From positions 4,394,713 to 4,458,712 of the forward strand of contig NC_092574.1 in assembly GCF_037975245.1 (NCBI RefSeq): a DNA stretch of 64,000 bases, written 5' to 3'. Made by a program: the position numbers and the translations under genes. This stretch comes from Apostichopus japonicus. Taxonomy: Eukaryota; Echinodermata; Holothuroidea; Aspidochirotida; Stichopodidae. Under the pieces are notes generated by a model. It searched no databases and was not told where the DNA came from. It was given only the letters and a program-made list of their open reading frames with translations. Position 1 is the first letter of the stretch. Every line of letters starts with the position of its first letter. This document shows positions 37,259-50,700 of the stretch, one piece after another.

Positions 37259-40200
37259 TCAATACAGTTTTCCCTAGCAATAATGCAAATGTATAACCTG
37301 ACTGTTGTAGCACTTCTCAATGTACTTATAGCAGACTGTTCTTTTCTTCTCATTATTTTTTCCTTTTATCTTATTGCTCTCATAGCGAGGATGAGATTTT
37401 GTAGTTCCTTTGCTAGTTGGGCTATATACAGATATCTGAGTTTTCATAGCAACAGTTGCCAGGCTAAGGATGTGCGGTCTTAAGCTAAGCTTCTATGTAC
37501 AGCTCACTGTCAATAGTGGCCTTTGTAGAGTTTTTTTACTGGTAACTACTGATCTTTTGCGATTCAGCTCACATACCCTTTAACAAAGCTGATGATGATA
37601 GCTTGTCTTACAGCAATCATGATTACTAACAGCTAGCGATATGCTCCATAGTTGTGCAGGCAATGCAATGCCTGATGCAATTACACAGTAAATTTTATGT
37701 GAACCTACAATATGGACCTCAGAAAGTAATTCAAACTTCAATATTTTTGTGTTATAATAATACCTGGTTTCTACATAACATAAAAATATTGAAGTTTGCA
37801 GGTATTATTATTAACATAATTATTATTATTTTATGCAGGTATTATATTTTGAAATGTACTAGCTCAATATGAATTGACAAAAAAAGGCCCAGGGGTATGT
37901 GATCTGCTGCCTTCGATGGTAAAAAAGCAGATCAGATTGCCCTCTTTGATTATTTGTGGAACACAAAAAGGAACCTATGGAATGGGTATGTGGTGTAGGT
38001 GTGAGAGTGTATGTTTGTATGTATGTATATTAGATCCTCCTGCAAGCAGGAACTTGCTTATGAGGGGTGTCGAGACAAAGAGTGCCTCAGCTAGTCCAAA
38101 TCTCAAAAAGGGAAAGTTACTTTAACTCCAAACTTAATATGTAGGTAGCACTAATTGAATAAATAATTGTTTTTCATAGAGATCAAATTCATTTGAGGTC
38201 AAAGTCTGAAAAATTTAAAAATGCTACATCTCAGCAGGAAATGTTGCTTGAACTTCAAAAGTCTTTCTTAGGTACCCTATGGTGAGTAAGTCTCCACAGA
38301 TGTTCATGGGGTCAAAGACAGTGTGAGGTCAATACCTAGATACAAAGGCTTTGAGATAAATATGCATACATTTTACAAAACCTTTGCATTCTGCCATTGC
38401 CTGCACAGATTAACTATTTTGCTCACCAGGTTGAGAGTGGTGCATGGCCCAATGTACCTTCCAATGGATTGTTACTTCTTCTTGTATACATAAAATGGAC
38501 ATTAGTGCAGAGGCAGTCAAAATAAGCACCAGCTGTATTTACATACATTGCAGAGCATCTCTTGAAAGTATCAGCATTTCACTTCAAAGCCTTTTATTGC
38601 ATCAGCAGTAGGTGGTTTTCTGTCCATTGAGCGTGTTGAAGTTGTCCAATGGTCCAGTATCATTTCAGACTTACAACATAAAGAGATATCTTTGCATGTT
38701 TGTATTTCAACATGAATATAGTATGTACTGTTAACCTGCATCATGTGCATGTAGCAGAAAAAAATACAATTACATGTAGGCTACCTGTGATGTGCTTGTG
38801 ATTTTGCAAGTTGTGAAAGAATTCTATTGACTGGCACATACAAAGCTCTTTCCCAACCAGTGAGGTAATCATGCTACATACAGATATTGAAACAGGTGGC
38901 TACAAGGTCTGAGTTTTGTAGCCCAGGGTTATTGTTTATTATGATACCTACATAACATAACATCATTGAACCTGACCATTACTGCAGATTTGCTCAAAGC
39001 AAATTTGCACTCCACGATACCAAATCCTCTATTGGTCAATCGGTGGCATTGATGCCTTCCTAACGTTACTTGAGCTGCCGAGAACCGCAATTAATAAATG
39101 GCAGATTTGGGGCCTTCCAGTCATCAATTATTTGCACAGTACATACCACCCTTCAAAACTTTACTCCAACCTACCATAAATGTAGTCTTGTTCATGTTTA
39201 AGTTTAAAATTCTGTGCTTCTTGCCCTGCAACCAGCTAACAGTGTTATTTTATGATAAATATGGAGCATGCCATTAGCATCCAGTAAAACCTTATATACA
39301 TATTGTTATTATGTAACATTTGATTTCCTAGTGCAAATTCAGCAGAACTTTAGAAGATGCATCACCTTTATTTATTGAGGAAAATATGAAACCTAAATTA
39401 ATTCGTAACCTGAGTCATATTTCATCAATTATATTTTTCCGTCAAACTTGTAGAGAGTAGCAGGAAATGGTGCAAACTGTGAATCCTCACTCATTGACAG
39501 AATAATAAGTATAACTGATTGTGATTACCATGTCATCTTCAATTGTCCAATTATTATGCAATCAATTCGCAACAAAGATCAAACGTTTGAATGAGCATTG
39601 CATGCAGCCAACATGGCTGGGAATATATTAACCAAAGTAAATGAAATCATACGAAAGTTATTAGGTAACATATCATAGTGGTGTACAGTTGGGATGGATA
39701 GGCATACATATCTCCGTTTTTGTTGATTTACCGACTTGACATGCTAGGAATAGTGGTTCAAATGTCATGATTTTATGAAAATTTATTTTCGATGAAATAA
39801 CTTGATATTTTATGGATTAAATTTGCTTTGATGGAGAATATATACATTGTTTATGTTAAATTGATTTTTGGTGTAATTTCTTTTTATATTTTGTTTTTGT
39901 GGTAATGGACAGCAATTATTTCCTACAATAGTATAGCACAACTTCCCCTCTAACAAACGTTTATTATGGAAACAAAATTTCAATGGGGAGGGAAACTCCA
40001 CCTTCTGTAAGATCACTCAACCCGGGATGCAGAACGCATTAACTTTATTTATCAATTTGACCCTTTCAAAGCATGAAATCTGGATCATGGATAACAACTA
40101 AATTGCCCCGGAACAACCTTGCTGCATGCTGCATGCTGCATGGCATTTTAGGTCTTTTGATTAGTGTGGCAGATTTTTTTGTACAGAACTGACGTGGGAT
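37259..40200. other. Spacer after the KDZ gene
   Basis: No coding gene is seen. It should contain the 3' untranslated region of the KDZ gene. A short repeat at about 37990-38100, with a TATG microsatellite next to CCTGCAAGCAGGAACT, also occurs inverted near 49.9 kb. GCTGCAT is repeated just before the next block, near 40119-40142. Confidence 0.4.
37990..38100 (+). repeat. Microsatellite-anchored short repeat
   Basis: A GTATG-type simple tract is followed by AGATCCTCCTGCAAGCAGG and AACTTGCTTATGAGG. The partner copy at about 49870-49935 is inverted and shares the TA/TG tract plus CCTGCAAGCAGGAACT. A simple repeat at one end joined to conserved sequence suggests a small mobile family. Confidence 0.5.
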
Positions 40201-40204
40201 AACT

Positions 40205-41420
40205 GCCTTAATATTAGGAAATTCATTGCAGCAATTAAGCTAGAATACTTGCAATAAAGGCCTTTGTCCAACCATACTACATTTGGCTTAGTTAATAATA
40301 TGAAGACAATCACCATCAAATTCATTTTTTTTTTACTTGTTTGAAAAAGGGTCGCGTTGAGACCATTTAATGTATTTTTTTTTAAATATACAACTTAGAT
40401 GAAGTAGAGTTCCCGGTAAATGCACCTCCATAGCATAACTATGTTAATGTAAGGCAATTCATTCCTGCAAATATGAGCATATATGCCAGTTAAATGACAG
40501 TAACGGCATAAACACAAACTAGTTTCATACGAATTTCTTAAAGGTGGAGAGGCTAGAATACTCATATCAAAAACAATCATTGTGGTTCTGTTAAGTATGT
40601 TAAAAATGTAGTGACATTTACAAAAACAAATTATATTCCATCACATCAAATAAGGTCGATTGATCATTAGCCTATATTGTAGTTGCACTTCAGAAAACTT
40701 ACATAAAATTGCTGTAAGCCTATTTATATGACGAAATTTACTCTAGCAAATGTGAGCATTCATGACAGTCGTGCTTTAGAGACCCAACTGAACACAACCA
40801 TGCTACATAGGACTATCGATTAATTATCCAGGCATATACGCCCATACCAAACACAGAGAATATGTTTCTGTGTTGTTCAAACAGAGTGATATTTTGGTCA
40901 GTTTTCATTTTAATTATGTTTTCTGATTAGTGTGACAAAGTTTGATTGTATAGAAATGATGTTAAATTTAATATGCGGAAATTCATTCCAGTAAATATGA
41001 GCATATACGCCAGCGTACTTGCAATTAAGGCCTAAGCCCACCCGTGCTACATCGGGCTTTTGCTACAAATGTAGAGGCATTGCTACCCATATCAAATACA
41101 AACATTTTCTTTTTTGCTGCTTGTTCAAAAACATTTTATCCCTGCATGTGTTACTGTTAGGCATTTCCATACAGCAAATATGGGTATTCATACCAGTAAA
41201 CTGGGAATAAATGCATAAGATTAATCACTTGTTTATGGGCTTTGTTAGGTGAATACTCATATCGAGCACAAGAAATTTGACTAATATGACAATGCTGCAT
41301 TTCCATCGAATATGAGCATATATGTCGGCTTATTCATGACACACTCTCAAACAGCACTATACTGCATATCGCTGTTTTGAGATAAAGAGGCATTAATACT
41401 CATATGAAAAGGGCAATGTG
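40205..41420. repeat. Irregular, diverged tandem repeat block
   Basis: A segment like AATTCATTCCAG.AAATATGAG followed by CATATATGCCAG recurs near 40219 (partial), 40453, 40735, 40978, 41160 and 41298. Between copies the text CACAACC/CACCCGTGCTACAT and ATACTCATATCAAA..ACAA also recurs. Spacing runs from about 280 down to 140 bases, so copies have gained or lost segments. The block ends about 350 bases before the start codon of the homeodomain/HMG/chromodomain gene. Confidence 0.65.
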
Positions 41421-41469
41421 TAAATTTGTGGGCAATCATTCTGTGGGAACTTGTTTATTTCCGTGCAAA

Positions 41470-41770
41470 AAATAATTTTTCTGCACCTCTAACAAACACG
41501 CGCGCCCTCTATTCAGTCAAGGTTACATGCTGCAGGTGTTTCGATTGGTCGAAAGTGACTCATGGTCGCTATATTGCGCAATGTCTGCCTCTAAGGTCAC
41601 CTTTACTCAACGAAAGGCATGCGTTATGTACAGTGTACAACTGAAGCCTCGAAGATAGTGCCCGGTGTTTCAGTTACAACTACATAGAAACCCTTCCAAA
41701 CCTTTCTGAGTCGCTTCTATTTGGATAATTAGCCTTCTCTTTTTGCTAATTCGTAAAATCGGCTAATACG
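41470..41770 (+). promoter_or_regulatory. Likely promoter/5' leader of the homeodomain-HMG-chromodomain gene
   Basis: CpG-richer sequence (ACACGCGCGCCC at about 41496, GGTCGC, CGAAAGG) lies just upstream of the ATG at 41771. No clear TATA box was recognised. The call rests on position and composition. Confidence 0.35.
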
Positions 41771-44700
41771 ATGGACAACAATGTGCCAGACAAGACTGCG
41801 TCAAACGGTCACGGTCGTACAGACAGTATGAAAAACAGGTGAGATAAAACAGCCGAAATGGAATATAAGCTGTAGTTTAACTTAGATTAGTCGATAAAGG
41901 CTAGGTCCCATATTACGTAGGCCTATATGAATTAAATCTGACCACTAAAAAACTGTGCAAAGGTGACTTTTCACAATGACTTGTTCGTTGAAGCTTAGTA
42001 GATGTTTTGTCAGTGACTGATACAAGATACATGAATTTTTTTAGGTCTACATGAATTAAAGTGTAAAACCTTCCAGAAGGGTAACACTGTTTCTCAAGAA
42101 GATAACAGTACATCTGAGACATATCTTTATTTAATTTGTTAGATTCTTCACAAAAAAACATGCTTCATTGAAACCTAAGTGATGCATGTTTGCATACTCT
42201 TCAGTAGGAATAATTTTCTCACATTTCTTTACATATTCCTGATAGTACATGATTCCATGCCACCACTGTAACTCTCTGTATGTATAGTGGAATCAGAAGG
42301 AGGGTAGGGGGGGGGAGTGGTCATGGATGATATCATTATTTTCACATTGTGTAATTAATATTTTAGTGCACATACATTGCATTGTCTAAGGAGGTCTGCC
42401 CCTGTTATATACTGGCCCCCACATGTTGTATATTTTTATGCAGTTTGAATGTGTTTGCAATGTTTCGGTGTCATTGGCTCTACTGTAGGATGACCACTTG
42501 GGTTGCTGTCTGTTACTGTTTTTTTTTGGTGGGGGGGGGGGGCAGTGGAAAGAATTTGTCAGTGAACTTACTTGTTTTCAGAGTTTGAAATCATGCAGTT
42601 ATGAGTTAATCATATTTAGTGTAGTAGCCAATGGAACGTTCGTTCTATCTTTCTAAATTTTATTACCCATTTATTAATAACCCAGTGAAAGAATTAATCA
42701 ACAGTAAGTGATTTAATTTTATGGCCAGTAAACAATTAACCCTACACTTCAAAACCAAATTTGAGTTTCCTTTACCATGCAGGTATTAAGCTGGATTCTT
42801 AAAAAAAGGAGGTGGGTGGGGGTGGTGGGTAGGGTAATCAAATGGTCAAAATAAAATGGAAATACAAGAATAAAAAATTAATCAGGACAAGTGTCCAGAA
42901 TTTGAACCTTTCAGCATTCTTCACAAAAAAGTGAATGTTGGCTGTTTGACTTCAAACTTTTTACACTTGACTTAAATATGAATTGACAAAACAAATGGGA
43001 CATTCAACAACACATCTTAACAACTGTGTCATTAATGAAACTAGAAGACACAATTTTAGGATCAAAGCTGAAATAATAGCAGCTGATGTGGGGGACTATC
43101 ATTACATCAGTGATTAAGGAAGGGTCCCTTTATGCCTCTGCCATCGATCAATACAAGGTACTGTATGAAGTCAGTCAATCATTACTCTACGTAATAATGA
43201 TGACAGTACCAATTGTTCATTTCCCATCTACTGTACTCATAGCTAATTTGCTCATTGTTCTTATTGCTCTAGCAAATGTTTTACAGGTACAGTACCTTAT
43301 CTAACATTCTGTATACAGGGGAGTTACAACTTACAACATAAGCCTGTAGTTTGTTTTCATTCTCCTCATCCTCAATCAAGTAGTGATATTAACTGTTCCT
43401 AAGTGAGGTTTTCCTTTAGCTGTTACCAGGCCTGTTGATGAGTGCTGTAGAAACTAAGTGTTTCTGAAATAAATATAAATTCCACTGCAATTTGTTACTG
43501 CATCCTGTCCTTGGAATTTATCTCAGCTTGAGGAGATTTTGAAGTTAAATTTATGGCATTAACCCTCAGCAGCAGCTGTGATGACATTTACCCTGGTTAC
43601 AACCTTCTAAAGTCTTGCCATATTCCCCATTGACAAATTAGAGAAGAATCAACTGAGGTAGCATAACCTTGAAGTCACTTGTAACAAATAGTGAGGACAA
43701 GCTAGGCATAATGTAGGAAAGACCTGTGCACCTTGCATGCTCACCTGAATATTGCCAAGTAAGGACATGCAGAAATGGTAAATTTCCTCTAGATTGGTAA
43801 TAAAAAGATTAAAGAATTTCGTCCAAAGGTGACCATATTTGAAAATCTAGCATATAAGGTCAAATACAGTAAACCTTCAATGTTGTAAAGTCCATTATAA
43901 ATTTGCTGGTACATGTAATAATGGTTGGTTTAATTAAAACATAAATAAAAATTTAACAAGCATTTAAGCTATTATGCTTTTGAAATAAGACTACCATATG
44001 TTGCTAAATAGGCTTCTTGTAAATTAAATAAATTGCTTCCCCAGCAGAATTTACATTTCTGTTTCTTTTGTAGGAATGCACTTACTGCTGATGAGAGTAA
44101 ACTCCTTGAGGAATATTGGTGTAATGGGCTGCAGAGTTATGGGAGCAGTTTGAACAAGAAAAAGATATTGGAATTAACAAAACAAACTTCATTAAGTGCC
44201 AGAAGAATAAAGGTCAGTTTAAAATTTATTATTTTGCTCAAATTTGAACAACATTGGGTTAATTTTCTGCCACTGCTGATTCGTTTCCTATGAGTTTGAT
44301 ATTTTGAGAGCTCAACCAGGGCGGGCGTGATGTTAGAAAGCCCACTGAAATGGACTCTAGGGTCACCTTGATCCAGCGCAGTAGTTAAACAACATTGTTT
44401 TTATCTCAGTTGCAAGCTATCTTCTTATTCTCCACAAAAGGAGTCCTAGCTAGTCTTATTTGAACCCAATTAGGCTATGCCTGTTTAATTTATACCGAGG
44501 AATGGCTGGGATCTGATCTGGACCATCTGCAGGTAGCCTGTGCCCTCCCTGTGCTATTTTGTAGAAGGCCTTATGTAGACAGTAACAACTTCTAAAACGT
44601 TCCTCGCAACCAATGACAAAAGGAACAGTCATTGCAGTCTCTAAGTTTAATCTAAAGCTAATGCAACAACTGTCAATTGGAAGCAAACTACTCAATCTCT

Positions 44701-47700
44701 GTAAGACATGACAGATTACTGACAGAAATATACCGAGGTAAATTTTACTGAGCATGTTGAGACATACCCAAGATATTGCATTACAAACGGAATGTCCCCA
44801 TAATGGGGGAAAAAGAAAATATACTTGTCACAGCATTTTCTGGAAAAAGAAGGCATCCAAGGAATTAAAACAGACTCCCTGAATGAGGGCAATTATTGGG
44901 TAAAAAAAATATTCATGTCTTCATTGTCATCTTCGTTATGATTTTCGTCGTCAACATTAATAGAATACTGTACCTAAGTATCAATCTTTCCTGAATGTTT
45001 ATATTGAGTAAGAAAGCCAATTATGGCTGGTAGAGTCAGTTGTGCCATGTAAAATTAATCCATAATTAATCAGAAGTCGGTGATCAGCTGTACTGTACAT
45101 CGGCTAGGGATGGTGGTGTAAATTGTGCAAACTGTTCTGTCAATTCAGAGGAATGTATGTGTTCTCAATATACTGTAGGAAACACTCCCTGTTTAATTTC
45201 CCATAGGAGCAGTACTCTATGACTCACAGACCAGAGTGAGCAGTTCATGCTAGCCATGATACATGTCTGTCTGTTCTCTTGAGAATTGCTGTATTGCCTG
45301 CATAAAACTATGTCACATAATTTGTGTAAAGGTCCCAGTTGATCTGTGGTCATGAATGAACAGCTTTGTTAGGGATCTACTACCCCTTGCAGAGGTTATC
45401 TTGTAAATTCCTCAAACACAAGGTCTTTAAACTGTTGATGATTCAGATCTGCATTTGAACTGCAGAACAAATTTACCATCCATAATCTCAGGATCTCCTA
45501 GGTTGGACCTGAACTCCTTCAGGGGGTCCACTGTAAACAGAGAAATTTTGTTTATTTCATATATTGTAATTGTATGTTTTGTGTATAGTGGAGGTAAATT
45601 ACCTCAAACTGTCGCCATTTCCTTAAAATGTCACAGCTGAATGTATTTCCAGCGCATTGTGAAAAAAGTTATGTTCGGGTCTTCCTAATAAAGAGTTAGA
45701 GCAGATTGATTTGAAAATTTACATAATTTGGGTTCATTGGAATTATATCATTGTATGGAAGCCTGCAGCTATGAGGATATCTCAGAGCTCAGGTTAAGAA
45801 ATCATCATCTCAGCTACCAGTATGTAGAATGCTGGGGCCTTCCTTGCAAGGCTTAAAGGATTGGTTCAGGTGTCTGACATGTCTATCTTGTATGAAATAG
45901 CTTAAAAAGACAAACAGAATAGTGAAGAAACTACCATGATAGCATTCTCTGCTAAGGCGATATCACACTTTGAAGATTTCACAATTTCTTTGCAAATGAC
46001 TGGTGTAGAAAGACTAACTGTGAGGGTGTGATGTCACATCCTCACTTCCTTAACATGTGTCAATATATTTCATTAAAAAATAATTATAATACATTTTTTT
46101 TTCACAAAACTAAAAAAATATAATCAAACATTCTTCAGATGTTAAATCTCAAATACTTCCCTTGACACATATGAGATCTCCTGACGTATCTTTTGGTTGT
46201 AGGTCATAAAATCTTACAAAATATTTTAATAAAATAACAAAGACTTTTCAGGAATGTGAGGATATGACGTCACAGCTAGTCTGATTTCAGCAGTTTCTAC
46301 ACAATCAGATAGAACTTTAAATTTGAATATCTCCTAAACGGAAAAAGATATTTGAATAATTTCTTCACTGTTGGGTTTCTTTTATTGTCCTCTTTCATAT
46401 AAGATAAACATTTTTGACACCTGAACTATTCCTTTAATTGTGTTTGCTCTGTGGTGCTCTACATTAATTATTTGAAGCAAGTCTAGCAGCAGTGTGTCAA
46501 GTTTTTTTTTCCATTAAACCTACATCTCCCATCATTACGTTATAACGAAGTGTACAGTACTTTGACTTCAACCTTCTTTCACTTAAATTCATTGGCAACA
46601 TAATGTGCTACATCAGCATATTCTTAGGCCTGTCTGGATTTTGTATGGATTACACTGTTTACCAAAATTTGTAACCTACACTTGCAGCAGTGATTATTCA
46701 TTTAATGCTTGCCACGCATGGCAATTGCCATCAGCTACCATGATGTTGATGAGCCAAATGTTGGTAAGCTGAGTTGACCACATCTGTCTTATTAATCTGA
46801 CGATTAAAAATTGCATTCAATAGTTGAGAAGGTTGAAAGACAAACATGAAGAAATGTTCCAGGAATGTTCAATATCTCTAGGCCACTACCATCACTAGAT
46901 TAAATTTAGCTTCTGACTTGATCATACTTTATTGGATTGTTTGTAATTGTTTGAATGACACTAGACACACCATTTTTTTTTATGTATTTGTTTGTTATAT
47001 ATCTCATTAGAACTGGATTGACAACAAAAAAACAAAGCAGGTCAGAAGAAAATTTGGCAGCCGCAGCAAAGTACCTTCACTAAAACCCAGGAAAAAGAGT
47101 GCCTATAGCTGCTTCATGGCAGAGTATATTTCAGAACATGGTGGGTACAGTAGATATGAAGTTCATTATATCTGAGTAGTCAAGAAAATCCAACCTTGTT
47201 TCTGATGCAAGCCACAAGTCTTTTAATTTTATTGTTAGAAGAATTGAGCAAACATCCAGCTTTACTATTGGCTTTCTTTGTGGTGGTTTTGAAGGAGGTG
47301 GCTTGAGTCACCCCCCCCCCCCCCCCTTCTATCCTTCCCACAATCACTTTCCTTGTTTAGCTGTGACAAAGATTGTTAGCATGCATGCCATGACATTTCA
47401 AAGAAAAACAAATTAGAAAAATGTGATACTAGTACTGATCATAATGGTGGTACTACACCCAGGTGTTTGCTCTTTCTGACTGGGGTGGGAGTCTAAAATC
47501 CAACACAGGACTCACAAAATGTGGGGTGACATGTTGGTTACTAAAATTGCCATAAAAAAGAGAAAGTGGTGAGCTTTTATGATTTCTTTACCATAAGTCA
47601 GCTCATACACAGCTCAACATGACAATGTTCACCTTTATGCAACCAAGGTAAGGATATCATGTCTGTCTGACTTAAGTCTATCTGTCTGTCAGCCTGGCTC

Positions 47701-50700
47701 TGTGTCCAAATTTGGAAAGATTCTTCTATTCACACAGTGTCCAATGTAACTGAATAAAATTTGATGAAGTTGGATGATTTGTATCTGTGTTGTTCATGAG
47801 CTTGTGATCAAGGTCATGTATGGCTTACGATGTGACATAGATATGCCTGGGATATTCAAGAATTTGAATTGGAGCCTTCTTCTAGAGATTATTAACATGT
47901 GTTCATTATATTAAGTTTGCAATGCCTGATCAAGATTCATAGTGTTCTCTAGTCCTGATTGTTTATGAGAATTTAATTACTTGAGGCCTAATCACAAATC
48001 GTGTACTGATTCCAGTCAGCTTGTGTTCAAAATAACGTTCTTCTATGTAAGCATGCATGGTTTGTGGGATATGGGACATGGGTTTGTCTCCTGCACAGGT
48101 ACAAATGTGTACAATAGATCTGCATGCAAGTAGTCAAGTAATACTGTGTAATGTTGTCTGGAGTGGTCTATATATGCTACACTCCGTACATTCATTGCAT
48201 AAAACAAGTTCTCTGTCTGAATTCCAAGTAATTAACCACCTTTAGGGATGCAGCTATCTGGATAAAATACTGACATTGAGCTGCCTTTTATCATAATTGC
48301 CTAAATGAGTTAATCTTCAATTTTTCTTTGTTTTGCAGCAACATCACCTGAAAACCAGGCTACAACCCTTAACAAAGCCAATGAAGCATGGAAGAAAGTA
48401 AAAGGTACACCAGAAGTAAGCAAATACAAGGAGCAAGCAGATAACAAAAATAGGATGGATGCCGAAGGTGCTACAATCAGGCAGGAGCATAAGAAGGTCA
48501 TGGCCAGGCACATTTTGACTGAAATCAAGAAAATGGTAAAAAACTGAAATAGCAGTAACCAAAGGCTATCATTTGCAGTGAGAGTGTTTATAAACACAAT
48601 TCCATGGTATGTCAATTACATACTGCAGAAATTTCAGTGGAAGACTGATGACTATAACAATCTGTATAATTAGAGCTGCATATTGTTTCACTCCCATCTG
48701 TAGGTATGACATTGCAGGTGTTATCATGGCTGCTAATTAAATAGCCTTTCACTTATGTTTTTACTCCAATGACTATGCCAAATTATGTTTCTCTATATTT
48801 CATTACCGATGAAAATACTCTAGTACAACATTCCCAAGTACTTGACACTTGACATAAGAATTAAGACGCAAACTCTAACCAATTTCCCCCATATGGTAGA
48901 ACATGCATGGAACCGCTACGTGCCTCCACATTTTTTACTATAGCAAATAAAAGTGGAAATATTAGTGTTATCATTGCAATTAACACAGGAAAAATCTCCA
49001 CTGTTCCTATTGCTTTATATCCAACTAGGAAGCTAAAGTGATGTGATTTCAGTAGTAGTGGGTGAGGGAATTTTCTGCTCTGTACTGAAGAACAGCAAAG
49101 TCATCTTTCAAAGTATGAAACAAAAAACAACAATCACAATCAAATTTACCACCAAAGTCATAACCAGTGAAGCAGATTGACGCTGTGATGTTGCATGTTA
49201 ACTCCAGTTACTGTATTCTTTCATAGAGGTCACAAGCATGACTGCTATGATATCGTTGACTCAAATAACTAGCAATTCAATAATTTACCTGAATATTGCA
49301 ATGAATTATCATTGGGGTAGTGTGGTGGAAAACAAAAAGATATTCCATCTTGTTTTTGCACGTCTGTGTGTGTGTGCGTGTGTGAGATTGTTGAGGGTGC
49401 TTTAATGTTTGTTCCTATTACTGGGAGTAATATAATTGTTCTTCATTTCTTTCCAGTGTTTTCAACTTGAAGAATTGGACTATGAAGCAATGTTCGTTGC
49501 CATAGATACAGAGCAAAATCTCCATAGTTCAGGAACTACTGAAGGACAAAAGTTTTTAGATAAAGAGGTAGAACTCTTACGAAAATTTGGACTGAGTGTT
49601 ATAGGTATGCAAAACAATTTCATTGTTGAGTTATTATTCATTGCAGTTATTTATTAGTCAAGTGGCATAGAGACTTTAAATGCCTGGAAGTCAGATTGCT
49701 TTGACTTCATCCCTCTTACCAACCAACATCCCTTTAAAATTGTAGCAAACCAAGACAAAAAAAGAGTTGCTGATGTAAATTTGAAGTAGTAAGTAGAGCA
49801 ATTATATGAATGGGTTTTCCAGTAGAAGTCAAATCTATTAGGTGGTGTAATGCACAGTAGCACAAGTAGCGCGAGTTCCTGCTTGCAGGATCATCTGTAT
49901 ACATATATATATTTATATATATATATACATACAATTATCCCACAAAAATCAACTGCATATGAGGAAATATTTAAAGGTCATACATTCATTTTGAAGGTAG
50001 ATCAAACTTGTGATTGTTTTTTCTTTCTGTTTCATTCAATAGGGGGTAATGCTGATGGTCCTGTTAAAGAAGCAACCCGTGAAACTCTACGTACCAGCGT
50101 GCAGGAGCTCTTTAACGAAAAATACTGTAAGTGAAACTGACTAAATCACATTCATCAATTGCATCTTGGGAGAGAAATATCATTATTGTCTTATTGTCAC
50201 TTATAACTCATTAGCAATCAACAGGAATTTTTTTGATATGATAAAGTCAAATTCCATTCTTAAACTGCTGAGTGAAGTACGAACAACTGGAAAATCAGTC
50301 AATCAGTTTCCCAATTGTTCACAGCGCTACTTACATTAGCTGCCTAATATTGATTGTTCATTATTATGAGCTGCAGACATTAAAATGCAATATTCCAATT
50401 TTTTGGCTCATAGTAAAGTATTTACTACACAAACAATACTGTGGTTTCCGTTTAGTTGGAAAAGAAAGCAATTTAAAGAAATTTGATGTTAAAGTTGGCA
50501 GATTCTCACTGACCAGAAATGTGATGCGAACAAGCTAATGAACGTACAGGTCACTGTGTGTCGTCATTCTGCAGAGTGTACCCCATAGGCAAAACAATAA
50601 CAATGGACTTTCTTTTTACTTCTCTTAAGAAAGTGAGCCTTTTATTAACTTCATTCTTGCAATAAACATGCAGCTACAGGAAAAAGAAATGGTTGTTAGA

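Noticed and set aside
44456..44755. 99-codon minus frame in intron 2 of the chromodomain gene
   Set aside because: No retrotransposon or host motif could be recognised.
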